DNA of 64,000 bases, taken from the NCBI RefSeq assembly GCF_001546455.1, contig NZ_KQ956819.1, positions 62,001 to 126,000 of the forward strand, written 5' to 3'. Below, piece after piece: positions 16,993-25,061 of the stretch. Position 1 is the stretch's first letter; the number at the start of each line of letters is the position of its first letter. A program made the position numbers and the translations under genes. Below the pieces are notes generated by a model, which was given only the letters and a program-made list of their open reading frames with translations, searched no databases and was not told the DNA's origin. Source of the stretch: Gardnerella vaginalis. GTDB lineage: Bacteria; Actinomycetota; Actinomycetes; Actinomycetales; Bifidobacteriaceae.

Positions 16993-17645
16993 GACAACAC
17001 TTCCACCAAGCCGTCACTCATTCGATACCTTGCTCCAACAAGCATCAAAGCGTCTTTGAAAACAGCTTCGCGAATTATTTGTGATTTTTCGCAAATTTCA
17101 GCCAAAATATTAGACACATGAATACGTTCAATATCATCTGTATCTAAATTTTCCTCAACACCTGCGAGCGCAGCAGGCCCTAAAGAACGCAGCAATATTG
17201 ACTCGCTCGACTCAATTATTTCGCTTGTTTTATCTTCGCCGTATTCAGCAACCAGCTTTTGCACGTTCGGCAAAACAGCCTGTACGGCGCCGCAATGCTC
17301 ATGCCCAAGCACAACCAGCACTTTTACTCCCAAATCACTTACAGCGTATTCCAGAGAAGCAATTACGGCATCATCCAACACTTCTCCAGCTGTGCGAACA
17401 GAAAAAATATCGCCCAAACCGGCGTCGAATATGAATTCTGGAGCAACTCGCGAATCTGCGCACGAAAGCACAACAGCTCCAGGATGCTGACCGTCAATAA
17501 GTTTCATGCGCGATTCTGAATTTACGCCTGCAAACGCTGAATTGCCGTCTGCAAATTTGCGATTCCCTGCAAGCATTGCGTTTAATACCGATGTAGCTAA
17601 AACTGAATCTTCATTAGCAAAATCTTCGCTGACTTCTTCTTGCAT
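16986..17645 (-). CDS. beta-class carbonic anhydrase
   Basis: Converts carbon dioxide and water to bicarbonate. The zinc site is plain: CADSR (C62, D64, R66) and GHEHCGA (H115, C118). At 219 residues it is the normal size for the bacterial beta class. An AGGAGGTAAT ribosome binding site precedes the ATG at 17645. It is the first gene of an operon with a two-part permease; bicarbonate also feeds PEP carboxylase, whose gene lies just upstream, although a terminator separates them. Confidence 0.93.
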   Translation of the reverse strand: MQEEVSEDFANEDSVLATSVLNAMLAGNRKFADGNSAFAGVNSESRMKLIDGQHPGAVVLSCADSRVAPEFIFDAGLGDIFSVRTAGEVLDDAVIASLEYAVSDLGVKVLVVLGHEHCGAVQAVLPNVQKLVAEYGEDKTSEIIESSESILLRSLGPAALAGVEENLDTDDIERIHVSNILAEICEKSQIIREAVFKDALMLVGARYRMSDGLVEVLSC

Positions 17646-17770
17646 TATTACCTCCTACACTGGCATTGGCAATATTTTCAGTTGCTTAAAGTGTAAAATT
17701 TTTGACTCAGAATATATTGTATCTTTCGTAGTAAATAAGAATTTTGTTTAAGAATATAAGCCTATTATCA

Positions 17771-17808
17771 AAAAAGCTCCCGTATTGCAATTCGCAAATA
17801 CGAGAGCC
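17771..17808 (-). terminator. terminator of ppc
   Basis: Stem GGCTCTCGTATT paired with AATACGGGAGC (minus-strand reading, one mismatch) followed by TTTTTTG. Confidence 0.8.
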
Positions 17809-17833
17809 TTCTTGATTCAGTAATTTATTAAAA

Positions 17834-20590
17834 TCATCCAGTGTTTTGCAAGCCTGCAGCAACACCAGAAACTGTGCAAAGAATCAAGTAAATAAACTCT
17901 GCTTGCTGACTTTCGCTAAGCTCTTCTTTATCTACCTTGTTGCGCAGCTTGTGGAGCGCAAGCGACTGAATCACAGAAAGCGCATCCACATATGGCGAAC
18001 GCACGCGAATTGCCTGGCCAAGCACATGTCGGTGCTGCAGAGGCCACTTGTCGCCAACAATTTGCAAAACCCACTTGCGAGTAAGCTGCATCTCGGAAAG
18101 CACTTTATTGCTCAAATCTTCGCGATCTCCAAGGCTTAGATACATGCGAGCAATGCGCTCATCTGTTTTTGCCAAAGACATCTCAATGTTGTCAATAAAA
18201 GTGCTGAAAAGTGGCCATTCTTCGTACGCTTTGCGCAAAGTTTGCAAGTCGCCAAACTCTTCGCAGGCCGTACCCAAGCCGTACCACGCTGCCAAATTGA
18301 TTCGAGCCTGTGCCCAAGAGAACACCCACGGGATTGTACGCAAATCATCCAAAGACTTTGCGCCAAGGCCTCGCTTTGCAGGGCGTGAACCAATAGGAAG
18401 CAAGCCAATCTCACTAAGCGGCGTAACGGTTGAGAACCACGGGGTAAAGTCGTTGGTTTGCAGCAAATCAATGAATCGATTATGCGCTGCAACATCAAGC
18501 TTTTGAGCCATATCCGCATACTTGTGCGTCATCTCTGTGTTTGTTTTTTCAACGCTTGGAGCCGACTGAAGCAAAGTTGCAGCAGCCACGGATTCCAGGT
18601 GACGAATAGCCAAAATTGGGTTTCCGTAGCGAGCAAAAATCACCTCGCCCTGCTCAGTAAGCTTAAATCGGCAATTTACCGACCCAACTGGCTGAGCCAA
18701 AACAGCACGGTTTGCAGGGCCTCCGCCTCGTCCAACAGCACCACCACGGCCATGGAACAGCGTTAAGTCAATATCGTGCTTTTTAGCCCACTGAGCAATG
18801 CGCTCTTGAGCGGAGTGCAAAGCAAGTGTTGCAGATGTAGGGCCAGCGTCTTTGGAAGAATCGGAGTAGCCAAGCATAACTTCCATTTTGCGACCAGTGG
18901 CCTTTAGTCGCGCCTGAACTTCTGGAATCTTAATGATTTCTTCCAGAACATTTACCGAGTTTTGCAAATCTTCCAACTGCTCAAAAAGCGGGATTACGTC
19001 GATTGTTGGCGCATCCTGTGGGTGAGCAAACGCAAGGCGATTAAGCTCAAACACATCGCGAACATGCTGAGCAGACTTTGCAAACGAGATAATGTAGCGG
19101 CGAGCTGCGCGCATACCGTTGCGCTTTTGAATAGCTCCAAGCGCGCGGAATGTGTCTAGAACCTCGCGGGTCATTGGCTGCAGCGGGCCACGCTCCCCAT
19201 GCAAACCGTGTTCGCGAATATCTTCCAAAGCGCGCGAATGCACGAGCGAATGCTGGCGGAACTCCATTTCCACCATGTGGAAGCCAAATGTTTGCGCCTG
19301 CCAAATAAGATCTTGAAGCGGACCATAAGCTGCGCGCGAATCGCCAGCAGCCGCAAGCGACCTCTGCACAATGTGCAAGTCTTCAATAAAATCTTCGCAA
19401 GAATGATACATCAAGTCTGTATCTCGGCTAATCGTTCTGTGCAAACGATCTGCCATAACAAGCATAACGGCTCTATGCGGCTCGCTGTTTGAAACGTCGG
19501 AAGCGTTTTCGGTTAGCTGCTCGCTCATTTCTCGCTGGCGATTCCAAAGCTCCAAAAGCTCAACGCTTGGAGGAGTTGTCCGCGTTTCCATTGTTAAGCA
19601 TTTTCCAACTTCACGCGTGCGCGCTTCTAGAGCAGCAAGAACGTGGTCGCTAAACTTTCGAGCAACCTGCCTACTCACCTTTGCTGTAACGTTTGGATTT
19701 CCGTCTCTATCGGAACCAATCCAGCTTCCTGGGTGGAAGAATGCTGGGCAACGAGGCGGCACCAAGCCTGCCTTCTTGCCTAGCAGCCAATCGTCAAATC
19801 GGCGGTAAACCAGCGGAATTGTGTTGAATAAAGTGGCGTCAAAAATGTCTAGAATCGTGTCTGCTTCTTCAACAGGAGTTGGCTTTTTAAGTGCGATTGG
19901 AGACGTACGCAGCAATGCGTCAATCTCGTTGTATAACATACGATAATTTTCGCGCTTATCCGATCCACCTAAAGTATTGTGCTTGCTTAAAAGCTGCGAT
20001 ATTCTGCGGATTTTACCAGCTACAGCCTTGCGCCTAGCTTCGGTTGGATGCGCAGTAAAAACTGGGTGGAACTCAAGCTTTGCAAGCAATTCCTTAGCCT
20101 GCGCAGGGCTCATTTCTGTAAGCAACTTATGATATGCGCAAGTTAACTCGTTTACAGGGTCCACTGGGTTGGAGTCCTCAACATCGCATTCACGCTGATG
20201 CAGCACAGAAACCCTGTAGTTTTCTTCGCAAAGGTTTGCAAGATGGAAGTATGTAGCAAAGGCACGAGCTAAAAGCTGCATATCTGGCAAATCCATGCCA
20301 TTGATTTTTTCTACAGCCTTGCTTAGGCCGTTGTCTTCCTCTTCTTGAGCATCCAGCATTTGCGCAAAGTGGGCAGCGCTTGCATTTACAGCATTTAAGC
20401 GCACTTCGTCAAATACGGTTAATAATTTTTCATCAAATTCGCCCAAAACATCGCGCAGAATGTGCAAACATAAATCCATGTCTTGCTTAAGCGATGCTGG
20501 CAGTTCGCGCTCCTCTGGGCCTTTTCGCCCTAAACCAGACGTTACAATCGTTGCGTCTGCTGGAGTTACCTGTTGATTTTGAGTTGTCAT
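17834..20590 (-). CDS. ppc: phosphoenolpyruvate carboxylase
   Basis: Adds bicarbonate to phosphoenolpyruvate to give oxaloacetate, the main anaplerotic route in bifidobacteria, which lack a full citrate cycle. The 918 residues have all hallmarks: VFTAHPTEA with the catalytic histidine, GYSDSSKDAG, the HGRGGAVGRGGGP glycine loop, GSRPAKR, and the conserved C-terminus ending QNTG. AAGGAGG lies just before the ATG at 20590. Its leader contains a GC-rich inverted repeat, CCGCGG-5-CCGCGG (20635-20651). The gene is followed by a clear terminator, so it is probably monocistronic. Confidence 0.97.
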   Translation of the reverse strand: MTTQNQQVTPADATIVTSGLGRKGPEERELPASLKQDMDLCLHILRDVLGEFDEKLLTVFDEVRLNAVNASAAHFAQMLDAQEEEDNGLSKAVEKINGMDLPDMQLLARAFATYFHLANLCEENYRVSVLHQRECDVEDSNPVDPVNELTCAYHKLLTEMSPAQAKELLAKLEFHPVFTAHPTEARRKAVAGKIRRISQLLSKHNTLGGSDKRENYRMLYNEIDALLRTSPIALKKPTPVEEADTILDIFDATLFNTIPLVYRRFDDWLLGKKAGLVPPRCPAFFHPGSWIGSDRDGNPNVTAKVSRQVARKFSDHVLAALEARTREVGKCLTMETRTTPPSVELLELWNRQREMSEQLTENASDVSNSEPHRAVMLVMADRLHRTISRDTDLMYHSCEDFIEDLHIVQRSLAAAGDSRAAYGPLQDLIWQAQTFGFHMVEMEFRQHSLVHSRALEDIREHGLHGERGPLQPMTREVLDTFRALGAIQKRNGMRAARRYIISFAKSAQHVRDVFELNRLAFAHPQDAPTIDVIPLFEQLEDLQNSVNVLEEIIKIPEVQARLKATGRKMEVMLGYSDSSKDAGPTSATLALHSAQERIAQWAKKHDIDLTLFHGRGGAVGRGGGPANRAVLAQPVGSVNCRFKLTEQGEVIFARYGNPILAIRHLESVAAATLLQSAPSVEKTNTEMTHKYADMAQKLDVAAHNRFIDLLQTNDFTPWFSTVTPLSEIGLLPIGSRPAKRGLGAKSLDDLRTIPWVFSWAQARINLAAWYGLGTACEEFGDLQTLRKAYEEWPLFSTFIDNIEMSLAKTDERIARMYLSLGDREDLSNKVLSEMQLTRKWVLQIVGDKWPLQHRHVLGQAIRVRSPYVDALSVIQSLALHKLRNKVDKEELSESQQAEFIYLILCTVSGVAAGLQNTG

Positions 20591-20770
20591 CAGACCTCCT
20601 TGTGCTAGTCATAAGGTTGCTTGGTCGTTTGACTTCCGCGGCTCCTCCGCGGTTATTTAGGTCAAAAGTTGCAAGCCCACAGCCTTTGTTTCCAGCGAGA
20701 TTCCAACATAATTGTGAACCGACCTTAGGACTGATTTTTTATATAAATTTTTTATAGACAATGTGCTGCG

Positions 20771-20776
20771 TATACT
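20771..20776 (+). promoter_or_regulatory. -10 box placing a leaderless start at the ThrE-like gene
   Basis: TATACT ends eight bases before the GTG start of the exporter gene, and no ribosome binding site is present, so transcription would begin at or next to the start codon. No good -35 box is seen. Confidence 0.4.
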
Positions 20777-20784
20777 AAAAAATT

Positions 20785-22551
20785 GTGAGCATAGAAGATA
20801 ATAACGCGGATAGTGGCAGTAGTAATAGCAGCAATAGTAATGAGCCAAAAATACTTCGGACTGGCCATATTGTTGGAAAGCCTTCTGGACGCTTTCAAAC
20901 GCACGCGATTCCGCTAGACATGGAAGACGTTGAGCGCGATTGGGATAAACCAGTTACACAGGCTGGCATTGCCGCAAAATCCAGCATTATTATTCGCGTT
21001 GGAGCTTTGGGCTTAGGCGCTGGAACTGGAAGCTATCGCGTTCGCGAGCTAATGCACCGCGTTGGCGAGCCTATGGGCGTAAACGTTCGTGCAGACGTTA
21101 ATTTAACCGACATTGAAGCAACTTGCACAGATAGGCACGAGCGCATTACAGAAGTTGTTGATTTGCCTACTACTGGCGTAAACACAGAGCGAATCTGGCT
21201 TCTTGAGCATTTTGCAGATTGGTTTAACGTTAAGCTTGGAAACGATTCCTTATACCATTCAAAAGCCACTGTTTCTAAGGAGCTAGTAGATACTCTTCAA
21301 GCTGGCAGCAACGAGAATGCTATTGTTCAAGCTGCTAAGCAGTCGGAGGAGCACGCTGCAAAAATCGAAGAAAAAATGGCCATTCAAGAGGCGATTCGCA
21401 AAGAAAAACCTCGTGGAATTTTTGCACTTCAGCCAGAAAAAACATATGTTGAACATTTTTCTCACGTTCAAAATGTCAAAAATAGCCAAAATAATTTAGA
21501 TTCTGGGCTTAAAAACAATTCAGCCGCTTCATTTAACGAAAATCCTGCTGGCGATTCTTCCGCGCCGCTTACCGTTCGCCAAGTTCACGACCGTCTAGAC
21601 CTAATCAAAAACCGCAAACCTCTTTATAAGCCGTGGTTCGCCGGCCTTGCCTCTGCTGTAGCATGCGCATCCTTCGCATTTTTGCTCGGCGGCGGCGCTT
21701 ACGACATGCTTGGCGCTTTTATTGGCGCGGGAATCGGCCACTACGTTAGAAGACGCATGTTTATGCATCATCTAAATCAATTTGTTGTAACGTTTATTGC
21801 CGTTGCTGTTGGCGCTTTAAGCTGCATCGCTTCTTTGCGCATTGTTGGCTGCTTTGACCCTTCTGCTTTGTATCACAATACAGCTTATATTGGTTCTGTT
21901 TTGTTTGTGATTCCAGGCTTCCCGCTTATTACAGGCGGCTTAGATATTGCTAAGATTGATTTTCCTTCTGGAATTCAGCGGCTTTGCTACACAATGGCGA
22001 TTATTCTAATGGGCACTCTTGCTGGCTGGATGGTTGCAAGCCTTGTTCAGCTAGATCCTCAAGGCTTTACTCCTTTGGGCTTAAATCCTTGGCTTAATAC
22101 TGTTCTTAGAATGATCACAGCATTTGCAGGCGTGTGGGGATTCTCCGTTCTGTTTAATTCGCCTCAACGAATGTGTTTTGTTGCTGGAATAATCGGAGCA
22201 ATTACCGATACTCTGCGCTTAACAATGGCCGATTTTGGTGTTGCTGCAGAAATCGCAGCATTTACTGGCGCTTTGCTTGCTGGTCTTTTGGCTTCTGCTT
22301 GGCGCTCAATTGTGCATAGAGGCTGGGCGCCGCAATACTTGGGCTACCCGCGCATTGGCCTTACGGTTCCATCTATTGTGATTATGGTTCCTGGACTTTA
22401 CATGTATCGCGCAATGTTTTATCTTGGTCAGTTTAATACGCTTCCCGCTTTAGACTGGACATTCCGCGCATTTATGGTGATTATTTGCTTGCCATTAGGC
22501 CTTGCGGTTGCACGCGTTATAACAGATAAAAGCTGGCGATACGATATTTAG
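20785..22551 (+). CDS. ThrE-like threonine/serine exporter family protein
   Basis: A membrane exporter of the ThrE family (588 residues). The N-terminal DUF1212/ThrE domain shows GLGAGTGSYRVRELM at about residue 78 and a charged middle segment (about 175-270) that is predicted to be cytoplasmic and partly coiled coil. From about residue 285 come ten or so membrane helices, ending with the ThrE_2/DUF3815 half. The start is GTG at 20785, without a ribosome binding site but with a -10 box just upstream. In Corynebacterium, ThrE exports threonine and serine; the substrate here is inferred. Diverges from ppc over 194 bases. Confidence 0.85.
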   Translation: MSIEDNNADSGSSNSSNSNEPKILRTGHIVGKPSGRFQTHAIPLDMEDVERDWDKPVTQAGIAAKSSIIIRVGALGLGAGTGSYRVRELMHRVGEPMGVNVRADVNLTDIEATCTDRHERITEVVDLPTTGVNTERIWLLEHFADWFNVKLGNDSLYHSKATVSKELVDTLQAGSNENAIVQAAKQSEEHAAKIEEKMAIQEAIRKEKPRGIFALQPEKTYVEHFSHVQNVKNSQNNLDSGLKNNSAASFNENPAGDSSAPLTVRQVHDRLDLIKNRKPLYKPWFAGLASAVACASFAFLLGGGAYDMLGAFIGAGIGHYVRRRMFMHHLNQFVVTFIAVAVGALSCIASLRIVGCFDPSALYHNTAYIGSVLFVIPGFPLITGGLDIAKIDFPSGIQRLCYTMAIILMGTLAGWMVASLVQLDPQGFTPLGLNPWLNTVLRMITAFAGVWGFSVLFNSPQRMCFVAGIIGAITDTLRLTMADFGVAAEIAAFTGALLAGLLASAWRSIVHRGWAPQYLGYPRIGLTVPSIVIMVPGLYMYRAMFYLGQFNTLPALDWTFRAFMVIICLPLGLAVARVITDKSWRYDI

Positions 22552-22584
22552 GCTATACGATATTTAGTCATATAGAGAATAATT

Positions 22585-22613
22585 AAAACGCCCAGCAACT
22601 ACTGGGCGTTTTA
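22585..22613. terminator. bidirectional terminator between the exporter gene and trpS
   Basis: Stem ACGCCCAG (22588-22595) and CTGGGCGT (22602-22609), flanked by AAAA on the left and TTTT on the right, so it can end transcription in both directions between these convergent genes. Confidence 0.9.
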
Positions 22614-22652
22614 TTTGTATGCAATCAAAATATGCAATCAATCAAGAATTAA

Positions 22653-23744
22653 TCAGTACTTCATATTCATCGCTTCGCGCACTTGCTCAAGCGTCTCCTG
22701 CGCAATCTCGGCAGCTCGCGCATTTCCGTCGTGCAAAATATCGCGGATTGAATCCATATCTTTGGCCAATTCTTCTCTACGCTGGCGGTGTGGAGCAAGG
22801 AAGTTATTTACAGATTCAATAACGTACGCCTTTAGCGCGCCTGCACCCGCATCGCCGATTTCTTGAGCAATATCCTTTGGATCCCTGCCTGTAACCAAGC
22901 CCGCAGTAGTCAAAAGTGCAGAAACCTGCGGACGTGCCACTGGGTCAAAAGTAATTGTTCGCTCGGAATCGGTTGGGCTTTTTTTAATCAACTTTGCTGT
23001 TTCTTCTGCGGTTGCGCCCAGCATAATCGAGTTTCCGTAAGACTTGCTCATCTTGCGCCCGTCTAATCCTGGAATCTCTGGCGTATCCGAAAGAATCGCA
23101 GCTGGCTCTGGGAAAACAGGATTCTTCTTTGCGTATCGCTCGTTAAACCTGCGAGCAATCGTGCGCGTAATCTCAATATGTGGCAAATTATCTTTGCCAA
23201 TTGGCACAACATTTGCTTTGCAGAACAAAATATCGCAAGCCTGATGCACTGGGTACGTAAGCAAAAGTCCTGTTAAAGCGTGACCCGAAGCTTCCATTTC
23301 GGCTTTAACAGTAGGATTTCTATGCAATTCCGCTTCTGTAACTAAAGACAAAAATGGCAGCATAAGCTGATTTTCTGCAGGCACAGCGGAGTGCGTAAAA
23401 ATCATTGTTTTTTTAGGATCAATTCCAGCAGCCATGTAATCAAGAACAAGATTTAGCACGTTATCTTTTACGTGTTCAACAGTGTCTCTATCTGTAATCA
23501 CCTGGTAGTCTGCAATAATCACATTTGTGTTTACGCCAAGATTTTGCATTGCGACACGCTCACGAATCGAACCAAAGTAATGACCCAGGTGGAGCCTTCC
23601 TGTTGGCCTATCTCCCGTAAGCATTGTAAAGGAGCTAGGATTTGCCTTTAGCTTCTCAAGCGTTGCGTCTGAACGCTTTTGAGCTGCCATAAAGCTTGCG
23701 CTTATCTCATTTCCAGCAGCTGTAACCTGTGCTTCTTGCTCCAT
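22653..23744 (-). CDS. trpS: tryptophan-tRNA ligase
   Basis: Charges tRNA-Trp. A class I synthetase with the HIGH-like motif HLGHYFG (in GRLHLGHYFG) and the KMSKS loop written KMSKSYG. The 363 residues match the family. AAGGAG six bases before the ATG at 23744 (MEQEAQ) fixes the start; an in-frame GTG at 23762 would consume this site. Convergent with the ThrE-like gene and sharing its terminator. Confidence 0.95.
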   Translation of the reverse strand: MEQEAQVTAAGNEISASFMAAQKRSDATLEKLKANPSSFTMLTGDRPTGRLHLGHYFGSIRERVAMQNLGVNTNVIIADYQVITDRDTVEHVKDNVLNLVLDYMAAGIDPKKTMIFTHSAVPAENQLMLPFLSLVTEAELHRNPTVKAEMEASGHALTGLLLTYPVHQACDILFCKANVVPIGKDNLPHIEITRTIARRFNERYAKKNPVFPEPAAILSDTPEIPGLDGRKMSKSYGNSIMLGATAEETAKLIKKSPTDSERTITFDPVARPQVSALLTTAGLVTGRDPKDIAQEIGDAGAGALKAYVIESVNNFLAPHRQRREELAKDMDSIRDILHDGNARAAEIAQETLEQVREAMNMKY

Positions 23745-23899
23745 TTTAAACTCCTTACACACGCAATTTTCCTTGCGATTTTTACGCCTAAAATATGGCT
23801 TTTATGGTAAAAGTTCACTCAGACAATATACTCTGTTGCGGCAAAGTGGTACGCTCTTGTGTGATGAATTGATTGTTTTGGTAAATTAGAGGGGGTCAG

Positions 23900-24328
23900 A
23901 TGGGCCGCGGACGACAGAAGGCAAAGCAACAGAAAATTGCCCGTAAGCTCAAATACCTGACGACCGATACGGATTACGACGAGCTTGCTAAAGAGCTTAA
24001 CACTCACGAGCCTGGTCAAGGATCCTTCGATCCGTTTGAATCTGATAACTACAATAACACCGAGGATTATCTAGATAACCAAGATAATTCTGAAAGTTTA
24101 TCTGTAGAAGATGATTCTAAAGACATCAACACTAATGCTGGTAATGATGATGCCGGCAGCTTGCATGATTCCGTTTCGAGTGGAGATGACGATTTAGACG
24201 ACTACGCCGAGTGGGCTGCTCAGTCTGCCGCTCAGGCCGCCACTAAAGACAAATCGTCTAGTAATTCTGGCGCTATTCATCATCACATTCCTATGCCTAT
24301 GCCTAATTTTATGCATAAAGATAAGTAG
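23900..24328 (+). CDS. DUF3073 domain protein
   Basis: A 142-residue actinobacterial protein of unknown function. The conserved part is the first 35 residues (MGRGRQKAKQQKIARKLKY then TTDTDYDELAKEL), very basic and then acidic. The middle is acidic and serine rich and looks disordered, and the tail has a histidine-containing AIHHHIPMPMPN. GAGGGGG precedes the ATG. Often abundant in actinobacterial cells, but the role is unproven. Confidence 0.88.
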   Translation: MGRGRQKAKQQKIARKLKYLTTDTDYDELAKELNTHEPGQGSFDPFESDNYNNTEDYLDNQDNSESLSVEDDSKDINTNAGNDDAGSLHDSVSSGDDDLDDYAEWAAQSAAQAATKDKSSSNSGAIHHHIPMPMPNFMHKDK

Positions 24329-24368
24329 TTTTGATTATTTAGCTTGTTATTTAACTTGATTATCTAAC

Positions 24369-24818
24369 TTAATTATCTAAAAGAACTTTTGTAAGTTCGG
24401 GCAGCAGATTGCTTAAATTATCTCGCTCTCCAACTGCGCTTATATTTCCAATTTGCTGCTCGTAATCCCATTTTGTTATTGCGCAAGAAAGTCGCAGCCA
24501 AACATCTGGGTCAAGTTCTATAACGTCTGGTGGCGTTAAATTATGCGGATCCGAATGCGGACCTTCCAAAATTTTCACAGCTCCCCAAGGAGCCACTCTC
24601 ACTTCCACAGCGCAACCAGGCGCTATCTGCTCTAATACATAAAGCGAATATCTAACAGCCATTGCTTCATCGTTTAAACTAACGCCAATCTCATTGGAAT
24701 TTACGCAGCATAAATCTTTTTTATCTTTTACAGATTTTATATAAGCTTTTGCACTATTTGCCCACGTTTCAAACGATTTTTTAGCACCACTTATATCAGC
24801 TTCTCGTATAACAGACAT
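24369..24818 (-). CDS. sterol-carrier-family (SCP2-like) protein
   Basis: A 149-residue protein resembling the actinobacterial sterol carrier family, marked by RVAPWGAVKILEGPHSDPHNL followed by TPPDVIELDPDVWLRLSCA. These domains have a lipid-binding SCP2 fold; the ligand is unknown in bacteria. Transcribed toward the DUF3073 gene with a 40-base gap and no clear terminator. Confidence 0.7.
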   Translation of the reverse strand: MSVIREADISGAKKSFETWANSAKAYIKSVKDKKDLCCVNSNEIGVSLNDEAMAVRYSLYVLEQIAPGCAVEVRVAPWGAVKILEGPHSDPHNLTPPDVIELDPDVWLRLSCAITKWDYEQQIGNISAVGERDNLSNLLPELTKVLLDN

Positions 24819-25061
24819 ACTTAAATTATCTCATGAATTATCTAACTATTATCTGCGATTTTAACAGTGTTTTACAAAAGTTATATTGTGAATAATTCTT
24901 AATAAGGGTTTGGGGTTGTGCTATCATCAACAATGAAAACGTGTGCATTGCCGCGTACCGTCTTGTTAAGTGCAATTTGGCGCGGCTACAACCAACATAA
25001 TCAAGGGTTGCTATTCGCACATTTTAGGTAAATATATTATTCACGGCACAAGGAGTCAAAT

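Noticed and set aside
18200-18225. Sequence GAAAAGTGGCCATT in ppc matching the palindrome arm near 4524
   Set aside because: Only one arm is present and it lies in coding sequence; likely chance.
20635-20651. CCGCGG inverted repeat upstream of ppc as a terminator
   Set aside because: Only six-base arms, no T-run, and it lies between divergent genes; at most a leader hairpin.
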